NCBI RefSeq assembly: GCF_015207245.1
Contig: NZ_JADEXF010000336.1
Span: forward strand, 1 to 5,246
DNA from: Nostoc cf. edaphicum LEGE 07299
Lineage (GTDB): Bacteria; Cyanobacteriota; Cyanobacteriia; Cyanobacteriales; Nostocaceae
Direction of reading: 5' to 3'
DNA: 5,246 nucleotides
This document shows positions 1 through 5,246 of this stretch, piece after piece (positions within the stretch are counted from its first letter, which is position 1; each line of letters starts with the position of its first letter). The position numbers and the translations under genes are program-made. The notes beneath the pieces are model-generated. The model ran no database searches and was not told where the DNA came from. It saw only the letters and a list, made by a program, of their open reading frames with translations.

Positions 1-117
1 AGTTTAGATAGGCTTCCCACAAGAGGTAGTGGTAAACACCGCCATCTTTTTAGCAAAATTGAGTGGGATTACCCTCTCGTCATCTTTAGATTTAAAAAGG
101 TACGGGAATTCTACTAG
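1..117 (+). CDS. C-terminal fragment of an unidentified protein (cut by window edge)
   Basis: One frame is open from the first base to a TAG at 115-117 and would encode 38 residues, beginning SLDRLPTRGSGKHRHLF and ending in VREFY. The fragment is basic (nine Lys/Arg and two His against four Asp/Glu). A Gly/Ser/Arg-rich loop is followed by alternating hydrophobic and charged residues (WDYPLVIFRFKK), which resembles a folded beta-strand ending rather than random translation. The other two + frames stop within the first ten bases. I do not recognise the family. No start or ribosome binding site is visible because the gene would begin outside the window. It would converge on the GTPase gene, with 139 bp between their stops. 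The frame is short enough that chance openness cannot be excluded. Confidence 0.4.
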   Translation, partial: SLDRLPTRGSGKHRHLFSKIEWDYPLVIFRFKKVREFY

Positions 118-134
118 TTGCGATCGCTAGTAGA
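110..134. repeat. Hairpin with a HIP1 octamer in its loop, overlapping a stop codon
   Basis: TCTACTAG (110-117) and CTAGTAGA (127-134) are exact inverted copies around a 9-base loop. The HIP1 octamer GCGATCGC (120-127) fills most of the loop. The left arm contains the TAG that ends the partial frame 1-117. No T-tract follows on either strand, so it is not a classical rho-independent terminator. It could still mark or protect a 3' end between the two convergent genes. Confidence 0.5.
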
Positions 135-156
135 GATGGTCATGTTCTCAATCTTG

Positions 157-174
157 CATCCCAATTTGGGAATG
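157..174. repeat. Short inverted repeat in the convergent spacer
   Basis: The core is TCCCAATTTGGGA (159-171), a 13-base palindrome around a single central T. If A171 is bulged out, the stem extends to CAT/ATG at the ends (157-174). It lies between the two convergent stop codons (117 and 257). It may be a bidirectional 3'-end structure or a protein-binding site, but there is no adjacent poly-T run to call it a terminator. The rest of 118-256 shows nothing else I can name. Confidence 0.35.
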
Positions 175-256
175 TCAGTCAATTGTCAGAAGACTTTGAT
201 AGAAGTTGATAAACACTTATAAACGGTAACAAAAAGATAGCAGTTTTTAATTATTC

Positions 257-1654
257 TCAATACTTTATGTTTAACTCTTGTCGCAAACGATACAGAATTG
301 TATTTTGATCGACTTGAGAGAGAATTTCTTGAATGACGCTGCTAGCGCCTAATTGTCCCCAAGTGCAGCCTTTTTCGAGATAGACTTGGGCAGCTTTGCC
401 AACGGAGTATGCGCCATAACCGGCGATACCAGCTTGAGCGATCGCACTGCTAGCAAAAGCAGTAATATTGCTGGGATTGTCACCACTAGTGATTGCAGCC
501 GTACTTTTACCTAAACCCAAAAGCAAACTACTACCTAGTTCTCCAAGTAGCAAGCCACCAGAACTAAATAAAATCGTTTTTAAAATTTTTCCGGCTTCAT
601 AGCTAGTCATCGGCAAACCATACAATCTAGCGAGAGCGCGAATTAAAGCTAAATCAGCAACAGTTCCGCCCAGAATATCTAAAAAGGCGATGGGATTAAG
701 CATTACTGCCAAGGCTTTGTATTTGGTAAATTGCCAAATAATTTCTTCGGCTTCCTTTTCGCGTAAATCGATAGTTTTTTGAGCGATCGCGGCTTCTGCA
801 TCTCGTGCTTGGATCAGTGCATTTAAAGCCAGAAGCGATCGCCCTTCCCGATTCAGAATATTCAGAATTATCTCTTTGAGTTCATCTACTTGCTGTGGTG
901 GTGTCTCCCATTCATAAGTGACACGCCCATCAGGCCATTCAACCCGCACTTCCATTGCTGCTGGTTCCGCTGCCACCATCACAATTTCATCAGGTAGTAG
1001 AGGTTTCGCTTCAGGATGCCCTGCACCCAGTTGTTGTAAATTTTGGTAAATTGCTCCTTGGTCTGTATCTGGGTAAAGGTCTATTTTGTTAAACACTAAA
1101 ATCAAGGGTTTTTGCGATCGCCTTAATTGCAGCAGCGCTTGATACTCAGTGCGCGTGATATCACCAGATACGACAAACAAAATCAAATCTGCCTGATGTA
1201 CTACTTCTCGTGCCATATCCGCCCGTGACTCCCCCTCAATTTCATCTAATCCAGGGGTATCAATTAACTCTACTAGTACCTTATCACTGGGCTGCCAGCG
1301 CACGGAACGGGGCCATTGGGTGACACCATTCAGGGGCCCAGTTTGCAAAATCTTGTCTCCCAGCAAGGCATTTAAAACTGCTGACTTTCCCCGACTCACC
1401 AAACCAAAGACGGCAATTCTAATGACGTTAGAATCTAGCTTGTTGAGTGTGGCGTTCAAAGCTTCCAATTCTGGTTTCATCAAACCTAGCAATTCTGGGT
1501 TAGATGATAACTGTCCTGACTTGCGAAGATATCCATACCAAGAAAGCGCTTGTCTGAGACTGGCGCGGGCACGATTTAAATGAGTTTCTTGCAGATTACG
1601 ATAAACCGACATAATATCAACACTTTTAGCCTTCACTCTCTCTAAAATGCTCAT
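257..1654 (-). CDS. Membrane-associated P-loop GTPase with C-terminal DUF697-like region
   Basis: This 465-residue protein has a complete G domain: P-loop GLVSRGKS at residues 84-91 (G1), a conserved-position Thr in GVTQ near 112 (G2), DTPG at 132-135 (G3), NKID at 189-192 (G4) and a degenerate G5 near VAA (227-229). The DTPG motif and domain order fit the Era/TrmE-like class. Residues 1-75 are predicted helical and precede the G domain. Residues about 313-420 are hydrophobic and Gly/Ala-rich, with a DUF697-like stretch near 335-360 (RALARLYGLP) and two or three possible membrane-dipping helices. The protein therefore probably binds and hydrolyses GTP at a membrane; its target is unknown. The start is well fixed: an in-frame TGA lies seven codons upstream (1673-1675) with no other start codon between. 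The ribosome site is weak (GAG at 1661-1663). Four HIP1 octamers fall inside the gene, so its base composition looks native. I do not assign a gene symbol. Confidence 0.92.
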   Translation of the reverse strand: MSILERVKAKSVDIMSVYRNLQETHLNRARASLRQALSWYGYLRKSGQLSSNPELLGLMKPELEALNATLNKLDSNVIRIAVFGLVSRGKSAVLNALLGDKILQTGPLNGVTQWPRSVRWQPSDKVLVELIDTPGLDEIEGESRADMAREVVHQADLILFVVSGDITRTEYQALLQLRRSQKPLILVFNKIDLYPDTDQGAIYQNLQQLGAGHPEAKPLLPDEIVMVAAEPAAMEVRVEWPDGRVTYEWETPPQQVDELKEIILNILNREGRSLLALNALIQARDAEAAIAQKTIDLREKEAEEIIWQFTKYKALAVMLNPIAFLDILGGTVADLALIRALARLYGLPMTSYEAGKILKTILFSSGGLLLGELGSSLLLGLGKSTAAITSGDNPSNITAFASSAIAQAGIAGYGAYSVGKAAQVYLEKGCTWGQLGASSVIQEILSQVDQNTILYRLRQELNIKY

Positions 1655-1656
1655 CC

Positions 1657-1680
1657 AATGCTCAAAACACTTTCAGCATT
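1657..1680 (-). repeat. Inverted repeat in the GTPase 5' leader
   Basis: On the - strand AATGCT (1680-1675) and AGCATT (1662-1657) are exact inverted copies. AAA and TTT also oppose each other inside, across a short asymmetric bulge. The right arm ends three bases before the start codon and includes the only Shine-Dalgarno-like bases (GAG, 1661-1663). If the RNA folds here the weak ribosome site would be partly hidden, so translational control is possible. This is inference from sequence only. Confidence 0.35.
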
Positions 1681-1689
1681 AGATTGTGA

Positions 1690-1717
1690 ATAATAGGTAT
1701 GAATTCGTACTCATTAA
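1690..1717 (-). promoter_or_regulatory. Candidate sigma70-type promoter for the GTPase gene
   Basis: Read on the - strand, a -10-like hexamer TATTAT (1695-1690, five of six matches to TATAAT) is preceded after 16 bases by TTAATG (1717-1712), a poor -35 with three of six matches. Transcription would start near 1683 and give a leader of roughly 29 bases containing the 1657-1680 inverted repeat. The AT-rich setting makes chance -10 matches common, so this is a candidate only. Confidence 0.35.
1697..1710. promoter_or_regulatory. 14-bp near-palindrome in the promoter spacer, possible operator
   Basis: GTATGAATTCGTAC matches its own reverse complement at 12 of 14 positions and is centred on GAATTC. 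It lies exactly between the proposed -10 and -35 hexamers of the GTPase promoter, where a dimeric repressor could block RNA polymerase. I cannot match it to a known regulator's site. Confidence 0.3.
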
Positions 1718-1735
1718 CCATGCTTAACTAATGCT
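1714..1735. repeat. Tandem imperfect 11/12-bp direct repeat
   Basis: TTAACCATGCT (1714-1724) is followed at once by TTAACTAATGCT (1724-1735), the second copy having one extra base. The pair overlaps and lies just upstream of the proposed -35 of the GTPase promoter. Repeats one helical turn apart in this position can bind an activator; this is inference. Confidence 0.3.
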
Positions 1736-1737
1736 TG

Positions 1738-1770
1738 CTTTTTCAACCCCATTATTATGGGAAGGAAAAG
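1738..1770. repeat. Imperfect inverted repeat
   Basis: The inner stem CCCAT (1748-1752) / ATGGG (1757-1761) closes a 4-base loop. The outer arms CTTTT (1738-1742) and AAAAG (1766-1770) also pair, with small internal mismatches between. It sits upstream of the GTPase promoter candidate and has no T-run placed to make it a convincing terminator on either strand. Confidence 0.35.
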
Positions 1771-1899
1771 TTAAACATACCTCTCTATCTTATATCCCTA
1801 AGTTCTTGGACTAATAATCTATATATAGGACATAAAAAGTCTCTAAGTTTATGAGGTTGGAGATTAGGCGTTTTATAAATCTTAAGAAATATGTGACTA

Positions 1900-1991
1900 A
1901 TGGATAGCTCTAAAGAGAGACTAACGCCAACATCTACACTTGGATCGGAGGGGGATTGGCTTTGGCTTTGTTCAGTTTTAGTCTAGTTTGA
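1900..1991 (+). pseudogene. Possible remnant of a tiny single-helix membrane peptide, frame broken
   Basis: Bases 1914-1991 encode, in one frame, RETNANIYTWIGG followed by a hydrophobic helix-like tail GLALALFSFSLV and a TGA stop. This has the shape of a small membrane peptide, but its frame has a TAA at 1911-1913 and no ordinary start codon before the tail. An ATG at 1900 opens the neighbouring frame (MDSSK). A single -1 shift at the AAA codon (1912-1914) would join the two into a 30-residue peptide. So this could be a gene broken by a one-base deletion, a sequencing error, or chance. Ribosome-site signal before 1900 is weak (AAGAAA). I do not recognise a family. Confidence 0.22.
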
Positions 1992-2019
1992 AATCCTCTT
2001 ATGTAACTATCTTCTCTAC

Positions 2020-2100
2020 AAGCGGCTGCCCCAACATGACGCTACGCGTAGTTTGCTTCCCTGTAAGGGTACAATTTTGAAATTTTAATTTTGAATTGTT
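2020..2100. repeat. Dispersed-repeat fragment with AT-rich tail
   Basis: The GC-rich part (2020-2070) contains the perfect palindrome CTACGCGTAG (2042-2051) and a small hairpin CCCT-GTA-AGGG (2059-2069). The tail has the direct repeat AATTTTGAA (2073-2081, 2087-2095) enclosed by ACAATT (2071-2076) and AATTGT (2094-2099). This combination resembles small dispersed repeats common in intergenic DNA of Nostoc-type genomes. That identification is from general knowledge; copies elsewhere cannot be seen in this window. Confidence 0.55.
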
Positions 2101-2359
2101 AATCTGGGTATCCTAAGAAAGACAAGGTTAGATGATATAGACAAAGGAACAAACTTTATAACTTATGTATGAGTAGAGAAAACAACTATAATTTCTACTA
2201 CAAAAACCGATTGAACAATTAGCCAACTCATTCTATAAAAAGAAGAGTGCTGAGTTCCGTTAGCGCTGAGTGCGGTCAATTATGAAGGTAAAGGCTGGTC
2301 TATATACCACTTTTGCGATGCCTGCGGTGGTCACTGATTTGTACTGAGCGCAATCGTTG

Positions 2360-2401
2360 GCGCAGCGCTTTGTCGTACCACTTGCCTACGGCACGCTGCG
2401 C
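2360..2401. repeat. Two-part hairpin in the repeat mosaic
   Basis: The outer stem GCGCAGCG (2360-2367) / CGCTGCGC (2394-2401) is exact over 8 bp. Inside it, GTCGTA (2372-2377) pairs with TACGGC (2387-2392) with one G-T wobble, leaving a 9-base loop. The unit looks like one complete palindromic repeat element. Confidence 0.55.
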
Positions 2402-2419
2402 GAACGTGGAAGCAAGCTA

Positions 2420-2450
2420 CGCGCAGCGTCTGTCTGCGACACGCTGCGCG
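2420..2450. repeat. Strong 10-bp hairpin in the repeat mosaic
   Basis: CGCGCAGCGT (2420-2429) and ACGCTGCGCG (2441-2450) are exact inverted copies around an 11-base loop, in which GTC/GAC can pair further. The left arm can equally pair backwards with the identical ACGCTGCGCG at 2393-2402, so the RNA could adopt two alternative folds. There is no T-run after it, so it is not an obvious rho-independent terminator. Confidence 0.6.
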
Positions 2451-2535
2451 AACGTAGAGAAGTGCGGGCTACGCCTACGCAGATGGTGAGAACTTTGATT
2501 GAGCAAGTTTTTCCATAAGTGCAGCCTGAAATTCT

Positions 2536-2564
2536 GGACTTATAGGAGCAGTCCTTTTCAGACT
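2536..2564 (+). promoter_or_regulatory. Mutually exclusive small hairpins in the leader of the large gene
   Basis: GGACT (2536-2540) can pair with AGTCC (2550-2554) to form a 5-bp stem directly followed by TTTT (2555-2558), like a weak intrinsic terminator. The same AGTC can instead pair with GACT (2561-2564) across a 7-base loop. The two folds exclude each other, as in an attenuator. Both stems are short, so the structure may be accidental. I see no convincing -10/-35 pair nearby to say where transcription begins. Confidence 0.25.
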
Positions 2565-2595
2565 AAGACATAAATATTAATTATATGAGAAATTT

Positions 2596-2600
2596 GAGGA
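2596..2600 (+). promoter_or_regulatory. Ribosome binding site of the FHA-GGDEF-EAL gene
   Basis: GAGGA ends six bases before the ATG at 2607. It overlaps an in-frame TGA (2595-2597), which rules out any longer N-terminus and fixes the start. Confidence 0.75.
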
Positions 2601-2606
2601 ACAGCC

Positions 2607-5243
2607 ATGCATGGAAATGAGCGGGAAAAAATACGCCATCTGTTGGTCATCCAAGACCTAGAAGGGCGGCGAACTGTCCCCTTGCGAGAGACTACTTATT
2701 CTCTGGGGCGGCATCCTGCAAACACTATTGTCTTGGCTTCCCGGTCAGTATCAATGCAACATGCAATTTTATTGCGAGTAACTGTTCCAGAAACTGCCCA
2801 ATATGGCTTCCAGATTATTGATGGTAACTATAAGGGAAAAGGAAGTACTAATGGCTTATTTGTGAATGGTACTAAATGCTTTTCTCATAATCTTAGGCAT
2901 GGAGACATCATTGCTTTTGGTAGTAATAAAGCTCAAGCTAAATATTATGCTATTTCCAATATTTCAGAACAAGTATTTTCTGAATCTTTTGATGTTGAAG
3001 ATTTATCTGGTTTTTTATCAGAGCAAGGCAGTCCTGCCAATCCTTTTCAAACCTTAGCTATCGATCCCAGCTTTGAAGCAGCTAGTGAGTCTGCTCTAGC
3101 TAGGCTAGCATCCTTTCCTGAACTCATTCCCAATCCAATTATTGAGATGGATTTCGAGGGAAGAATTACTTATCTCAATCCAGCCGCAGCTATCAAGTTT
3201 CCCAATCTTAGGGAAGTTGGGACAGAACACCCGATCTTAACGGGACTGTTGATTGGAGTTAACAATCTAGAAAAAAATTCTTTTGTGCGGGAGGTAGAAG
3301 TAGGTACAGAAGTTTTTGAACAATCTGTTCTCTATCTTCCTGAAAGTGATTTAATTAGAACTTTTATTATTAGGGATATTACAGAGCAAAAGCAAGCTAC
3401 AGCTGAATTGCGCCAGCGCGATCGCTTGTTACAAGCAGTTGCAGAAGCTGCCAATTATTTGCTAGGAGAAATGAATTATGAAACTGGTATCGATCGAGCT
3501 CTCGCTGTACTGGGCGAAGCTGCCAAGGCAGATCGTGCCTATCTCTTTCAGAACCATCGCCATCCTGTTACAGAGGAAATAGCAGTCAGCCTCCGGTTTG
3601 AATGGACGCAATCTTTTATTGAATCTACCCACCACCATTGGCAGAATCAGCCTTATCAAGCTTCTGAATTAGCCCGTTGGTACACAGTTCTCTCTAGCGG
3701 CCAGTCCATTAGCGGAATTACCCCAAAATTTCCTGTCGCCGAACAAGAATTCCTGATTCGAGATGGCATTAAATCCCTTCTCTTGGTACCTCTTCGCTTG
3801 GATAATGATTTCTGGGGGTATCTTGGCTTGGCAGACTGCACCTTTGAGCGTCATTGGTCAAAGCATGAAGAATCTACTCTTTTGACCATGGCCGCCAGTA
3901 TTATTGGTGCGCGGCAGCGTCAACAAGTAGAAGAAAAGATTCGCTATCAAGCCCTCCATGACATGCTGACAGGGTTGCCCAATCGTCTACTATTTAATGA
4001 GCTGCTCAGTAAAACTCTGCCCAACGCCACTCGCAATGGCGAAAGTTTAGCTGTAATTTTCCTCGATTTGGATCGCTTCAAGGTCATTAATGATACTCTA
4101 GGGCATACTCTGGGGGATCAATTGTTACAAAGCGTCTCTCAAAGATTAAAAGACTCACTCAGAGGCGGAGATACTGTAGCCCGTTGGGGAGGCGATGAAT
4201 TTACTATTTTACTGCCACGAGTCAATGATATTGAAGAGGTAACTTTGGTGGCGCAGAGAATCTTACAAGCCTTTGAGGATGCCTTTGATCTTCAAGGGCA
4301 TGAACTTTATGTGACTGCCAGCCTCGGTATTGCCGTACTTGATAATAACAGCCCTGACGCCGAAACACTAATTCAGCACGCAGATGCCGCTTTGTACTAC
4401 GCCAAAGACAAAGGACGGAATAACTACCAATTCTACAGTGTCTCCCTGAGTGCTAAAAATCCTGAACTGCTGACTTTAGAAAAGAGCTTGCGCTATGCCC
4501 TAGAACGCAATGAATTTACGCTGTACTATCAACCTCGTGTGAACATTGCCACAGGGGAAATTACTAGTATGGAGGCTCTGTTGCGTTGGCAGCACCCAGA
4601 GATGGGATTAGTTGCCCCCAGTGTGTTCATTCCCCTAGTCGAAGAAAGTGGGTTAATTGTCCCCATCGGCGAATGGACTCTACAGACGGCCTGTAGACAA
4701 AATAAAGCATGGCAAGATGCTGGATTGCCACCGATTATGATCGCTGTCAATCTTTCTCTGAAGCAATTCCGCCAACCCAAATTGGTAGAGACTATAGCCA
4801 AGGTTTTAGAACAAACAGGTCTAGAAGCTCGCTTTTTAGAATTAGAAATTATGGAAACCACAGCGATTGAGGACTTGGGTTTTACCACAAAGGTGTTAGA
4901 GGAGCTACAGCAGATGGGTGTTTACATCTCCATCGATGACTTTGGTACAGGTCATTCCTCGCTCTCGCGCCTACAGCTTTTGCCACTCCACAATCTGAAA
5001 ATAGATAAATCTTTCATTCAATATTTGACGCAGGATACCAAAGTAGCTCATATTATCCAGGCCATAGTTACCTTGGGACACAGCTTAGGATTAAAGTTAA
5101 CAGCCGAAGGGGTAGAGAAGGAAGAGGAATTGGAATTCTTGAAATCTATCAACTGCGAGGAGGTACAGGGCTTTTTATTCTACCGCCCACTTTCTGGGCA
5201 GAAAGCAACAGAGGTCCTCGAAAGTAAACGACCAACGATCTAG
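2607..5243 (+). CDS. FHA-PAS-GAF-GGDEF-EAL cyclic di-GMP synthase/phosphodiesterase
   Basis: This complete 878-residue protein carries five domains. FHA (about 10-118) keeps the phosphothreonine-binding positions: GR at 34-35, S49 and H52, and STNG at 80-83. A PAS domain follows (about 166-260), then a helical linker and a GAF domain (about 276-435). The GGDEF domain (about 445-612) has DxLTGLPNR (452-460), metal ligand D487, N495, D504, the intact signature GGDEF at 528-532 and an inhibitory c-di-GMP I-site RGGD at 519-522. The EAL domain (about 622-870) has EALLR (656-660), N715, E747 and E750, DDFGTG (777-782), K798, E834 and Q854, all the usual catalytic residues. It should make c-di-GMP from GTP, hydrolyse it to pGpG, or switch between the two. 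No signal peptide or membrane helix is seen, so it is probably cytosolic. The GAF lacks an obvious bilin-binding Cys-His motif. The gene stands alone, divergent from the GTPase gene. Which activity dominates cannot be read from sequence. Confidence 0.95.
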   Translation: MHGNEREKIRHLLVIQDLEGRRTVPLRETTYSLGRHPANTIVLASRSVSMQHAILLRVTVPETAQYGFQIIDGNYKGKGSTNGLFVNGTKCFSHNLRHGDIIAFGSNKAQAKYYAISNISEQVFSESFDVEDLSGFLSEQGSPANPFQTLAIDPSFEAASESALARLASFPELIPNPIIEMDFEGRITYLNPAAAIKFPNLREVGTEHPILTGLLIGVNNLEKNSFVREVEVGTEVFEQSVLYLPESDLIRTFIIRDITEQKQATAELRQRDRLLQAVAEAANYLLGEMNYETGIDRALAVLGEAAKADRAYLFQNHRHPVTEEIAVSLRFEWTQSFIESTHHHWQNQPYQASELARWYTVLSSGQSISGITPKFPVAEQEFLIRDGIKSLLLVPLRLDNDFWGYLGLADCTFERHWSKHEESTLLTMAASIIGARQRQQVEEKIRYQALHDMLTGLPNRLLFNELLSKTLPNATRNGESLAVIFLDLDRFKVINDTLGHTLGDQLLQSVSQRLKDSLRGGDTVARWGGDEFTILLPRVNDIEEVTLVAQRILQAFEDAFDLQGHELYVTASLGIAVLDNNSPDAETLIQHADAALYYAKDKGRNNYQFYSVSLSAKNPELLTLEKSLRYALERNEFTLYYQPRVNIATGEITSMEALLRWQHPEMGLVAPSVFIPLVEESGLIVPIGEWTLQTACRQNKAWQDAGLPPIMIAVNLSLKQFRQPKLVETIAKVLEQTGLEARFLELEIMETTAIEDLGFTTKVLEELQQMGVYISIDDFGTGHSSLSRLQLLPLHNLKIDKSFIQYLTQDTKVAHIIQAIVTLGHSLGLKLTAEGVEKEEELEFLKSINCEEVQGFLFYRPLSGQKATEVLESKRPTI

Positions 5244-5246
5244 TAC

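Larger units (their letters stand above)
2241..2485. repeat. Mosaic of GC-rich palindromic mini-repeats
   Basis: This block is visibly richer in GC than its surroundings and is built of short repeated and inverted modules: GCTGAGT twice (2249-2255, 2265-2271), ACCAC/GTGGT arms (2306-2310, 2327-2331), TACCACTT twice (2305-2312, 2376-2383), the 16-base CACGCTGCGCGAACGT twice (2392-2407, 2440-2455), its near-inverse CGCGCAGCGT (2420-2429), and GGCTACGCCTACGC (2467-2480). It encodes nothing convincing. The pattern fits small dispersed repeats of heterocyst-forming cyanobacteria, probably several nested insertions. It ends about 120 bp before the FHA-GGDEF-EAL gene. Confidence 0.65.
1655..2606. 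other. Long divergent spacer (952 bp)
   Basis: This stretch separates the divergent starts of the GTPase and the FHA-GGDEF-EAL genes. In order it holds an inverted repeat and candidate promoter for the GTPase gene (1657-1735), an imperfect hairpin (1738-1770), an AT-rich segment with the 10-bp palindrome CTATATATAG (1819-1828), a possible broken mini-gene (1900-1991), a dispersed-repeat fragment (2020-2100), a segment with nothing recognisable (2101-2240), a palindromic repeat mosaic (2241-2485), and the leader of the large gene (2486-2606). No HIP1 octamer occurs in it, although the flanking GTPase gene has four. No long open frame is present on either strand. Confidence 0.8.

Noticed and set aside
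136..222. 28-codon frame starting at ATG 136
   Set aside because: It is very short, has no properly spaced ribosome site, and overlaps the 157-174 palindrome; chance is the simpler reading.
1320..1583. Open frame of 87 codons on the + strand
   Set aside because: It lies wholly antisense within the GTPase gene, whose G-domain motifs are clear; its translation shows no domain.
1851..1907. 18-codon frame starting MRLEIRRF
   Set aside because: It is too short, without a clear ribosome site, and unlike any peptide I recognise.
2187..2192. Perfect TATAAT hexamer on the + strand
   Set aside because: No acceptable -35 lies 16-18 bases upstream and there is no extended -10 TG; perfect hexamers are expected by chance in such AT-rich DNA.
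2241..2485. CRISPR array
   Set aside because: Repeats are not evenly spaced, differ in type and are mostly palindromic modules; there are no unique spacers of uniform length and no cas genes.
2486..2606. c-di-GMP riboswitch in the leader of the c-di-GMP gene
   Set aside because: I looked for the conserved GEMM-type core and paired stems and saw none; only short hairpins are present.
2866..3057. Open frame of 63 codons on the + strand
   Set aside because: It is an alternate frame inside the FHA-coding part of the large gene; its hydrophobic look comes from AT-rich codons read out of frame.
3462..3854. Three overlapping open frames on the - strand
   Set aside because: All lie antisense to the GAF-coding region and have no motif or ribosome site of note.
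4529..4888. 119-codon open frame on the - strand
   Set aside because: It is antisense to the EAL-coding region, where the sense translation keeps all catalytic residues; constraint on the sense strand explains the open frame.

Overview
The window looks like the chromosome of a filamentous (Nostoc/Anabaena-type) cyanobacterium. The sequence shows six copies of the HIP1 octamer GCGATCGC (120-127, 438-445, 783-790, 835-842, 1114-1121, 3418-3425), AT-rich spacers, and patches of GC-rich palindromic mini-repeats of the kind known as small dispersed repeats in Nostoc genomes. The protein set also fits. The genus is an inference.

Layout: at the left edge, an open frame on the + strand runs in from outside and stops at 117; it is probably the last 38 residues of an unidentified protein. 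A short convergent spacer (118-256) holds two small inverted repeats. At 257-1654, on the - strand, lies a complete 465-residue GTPase with a C-terminal DUF697-like hydrophobic region. A 952-bp divergent spacer (1655-2606) follows. It contains a candidate promoter/operator for the GTPase gene, what may be the remains of a very small membrane-peptide gene (about 1900-1991), a dispersed-repeat fragment (2020-2100), a 245-bp mosaic of palindromic repeats with strong hairpins (2241-2485), and a pair of mutually exclusive small hairpins just before the next gene. At 2607-5243, on the + strand, lies a complete 878-residue FHA-PAS-GAF-GGDEF-EAL protein.

Functionally the window joins two signalling themes. 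The large protein has every catalytic residue needed both to make and to break cyclic di-GMP, plus an inhibitory I-site. These sit behind a phosphothreonine-binding FHA domain and two sensor-type domains, so it probably links Ser/Thr phosphorylation to c-di-GMP level. The GTPase is a membrane-associated P-loop protein of unsettled function. The two genes are divergently transcribed and far apart, so nothing here shows that they work together. I see no CRISPR array, tRNA, rRNA, transposase or defence cassette. The least explained material is the spacer 1655-2606.
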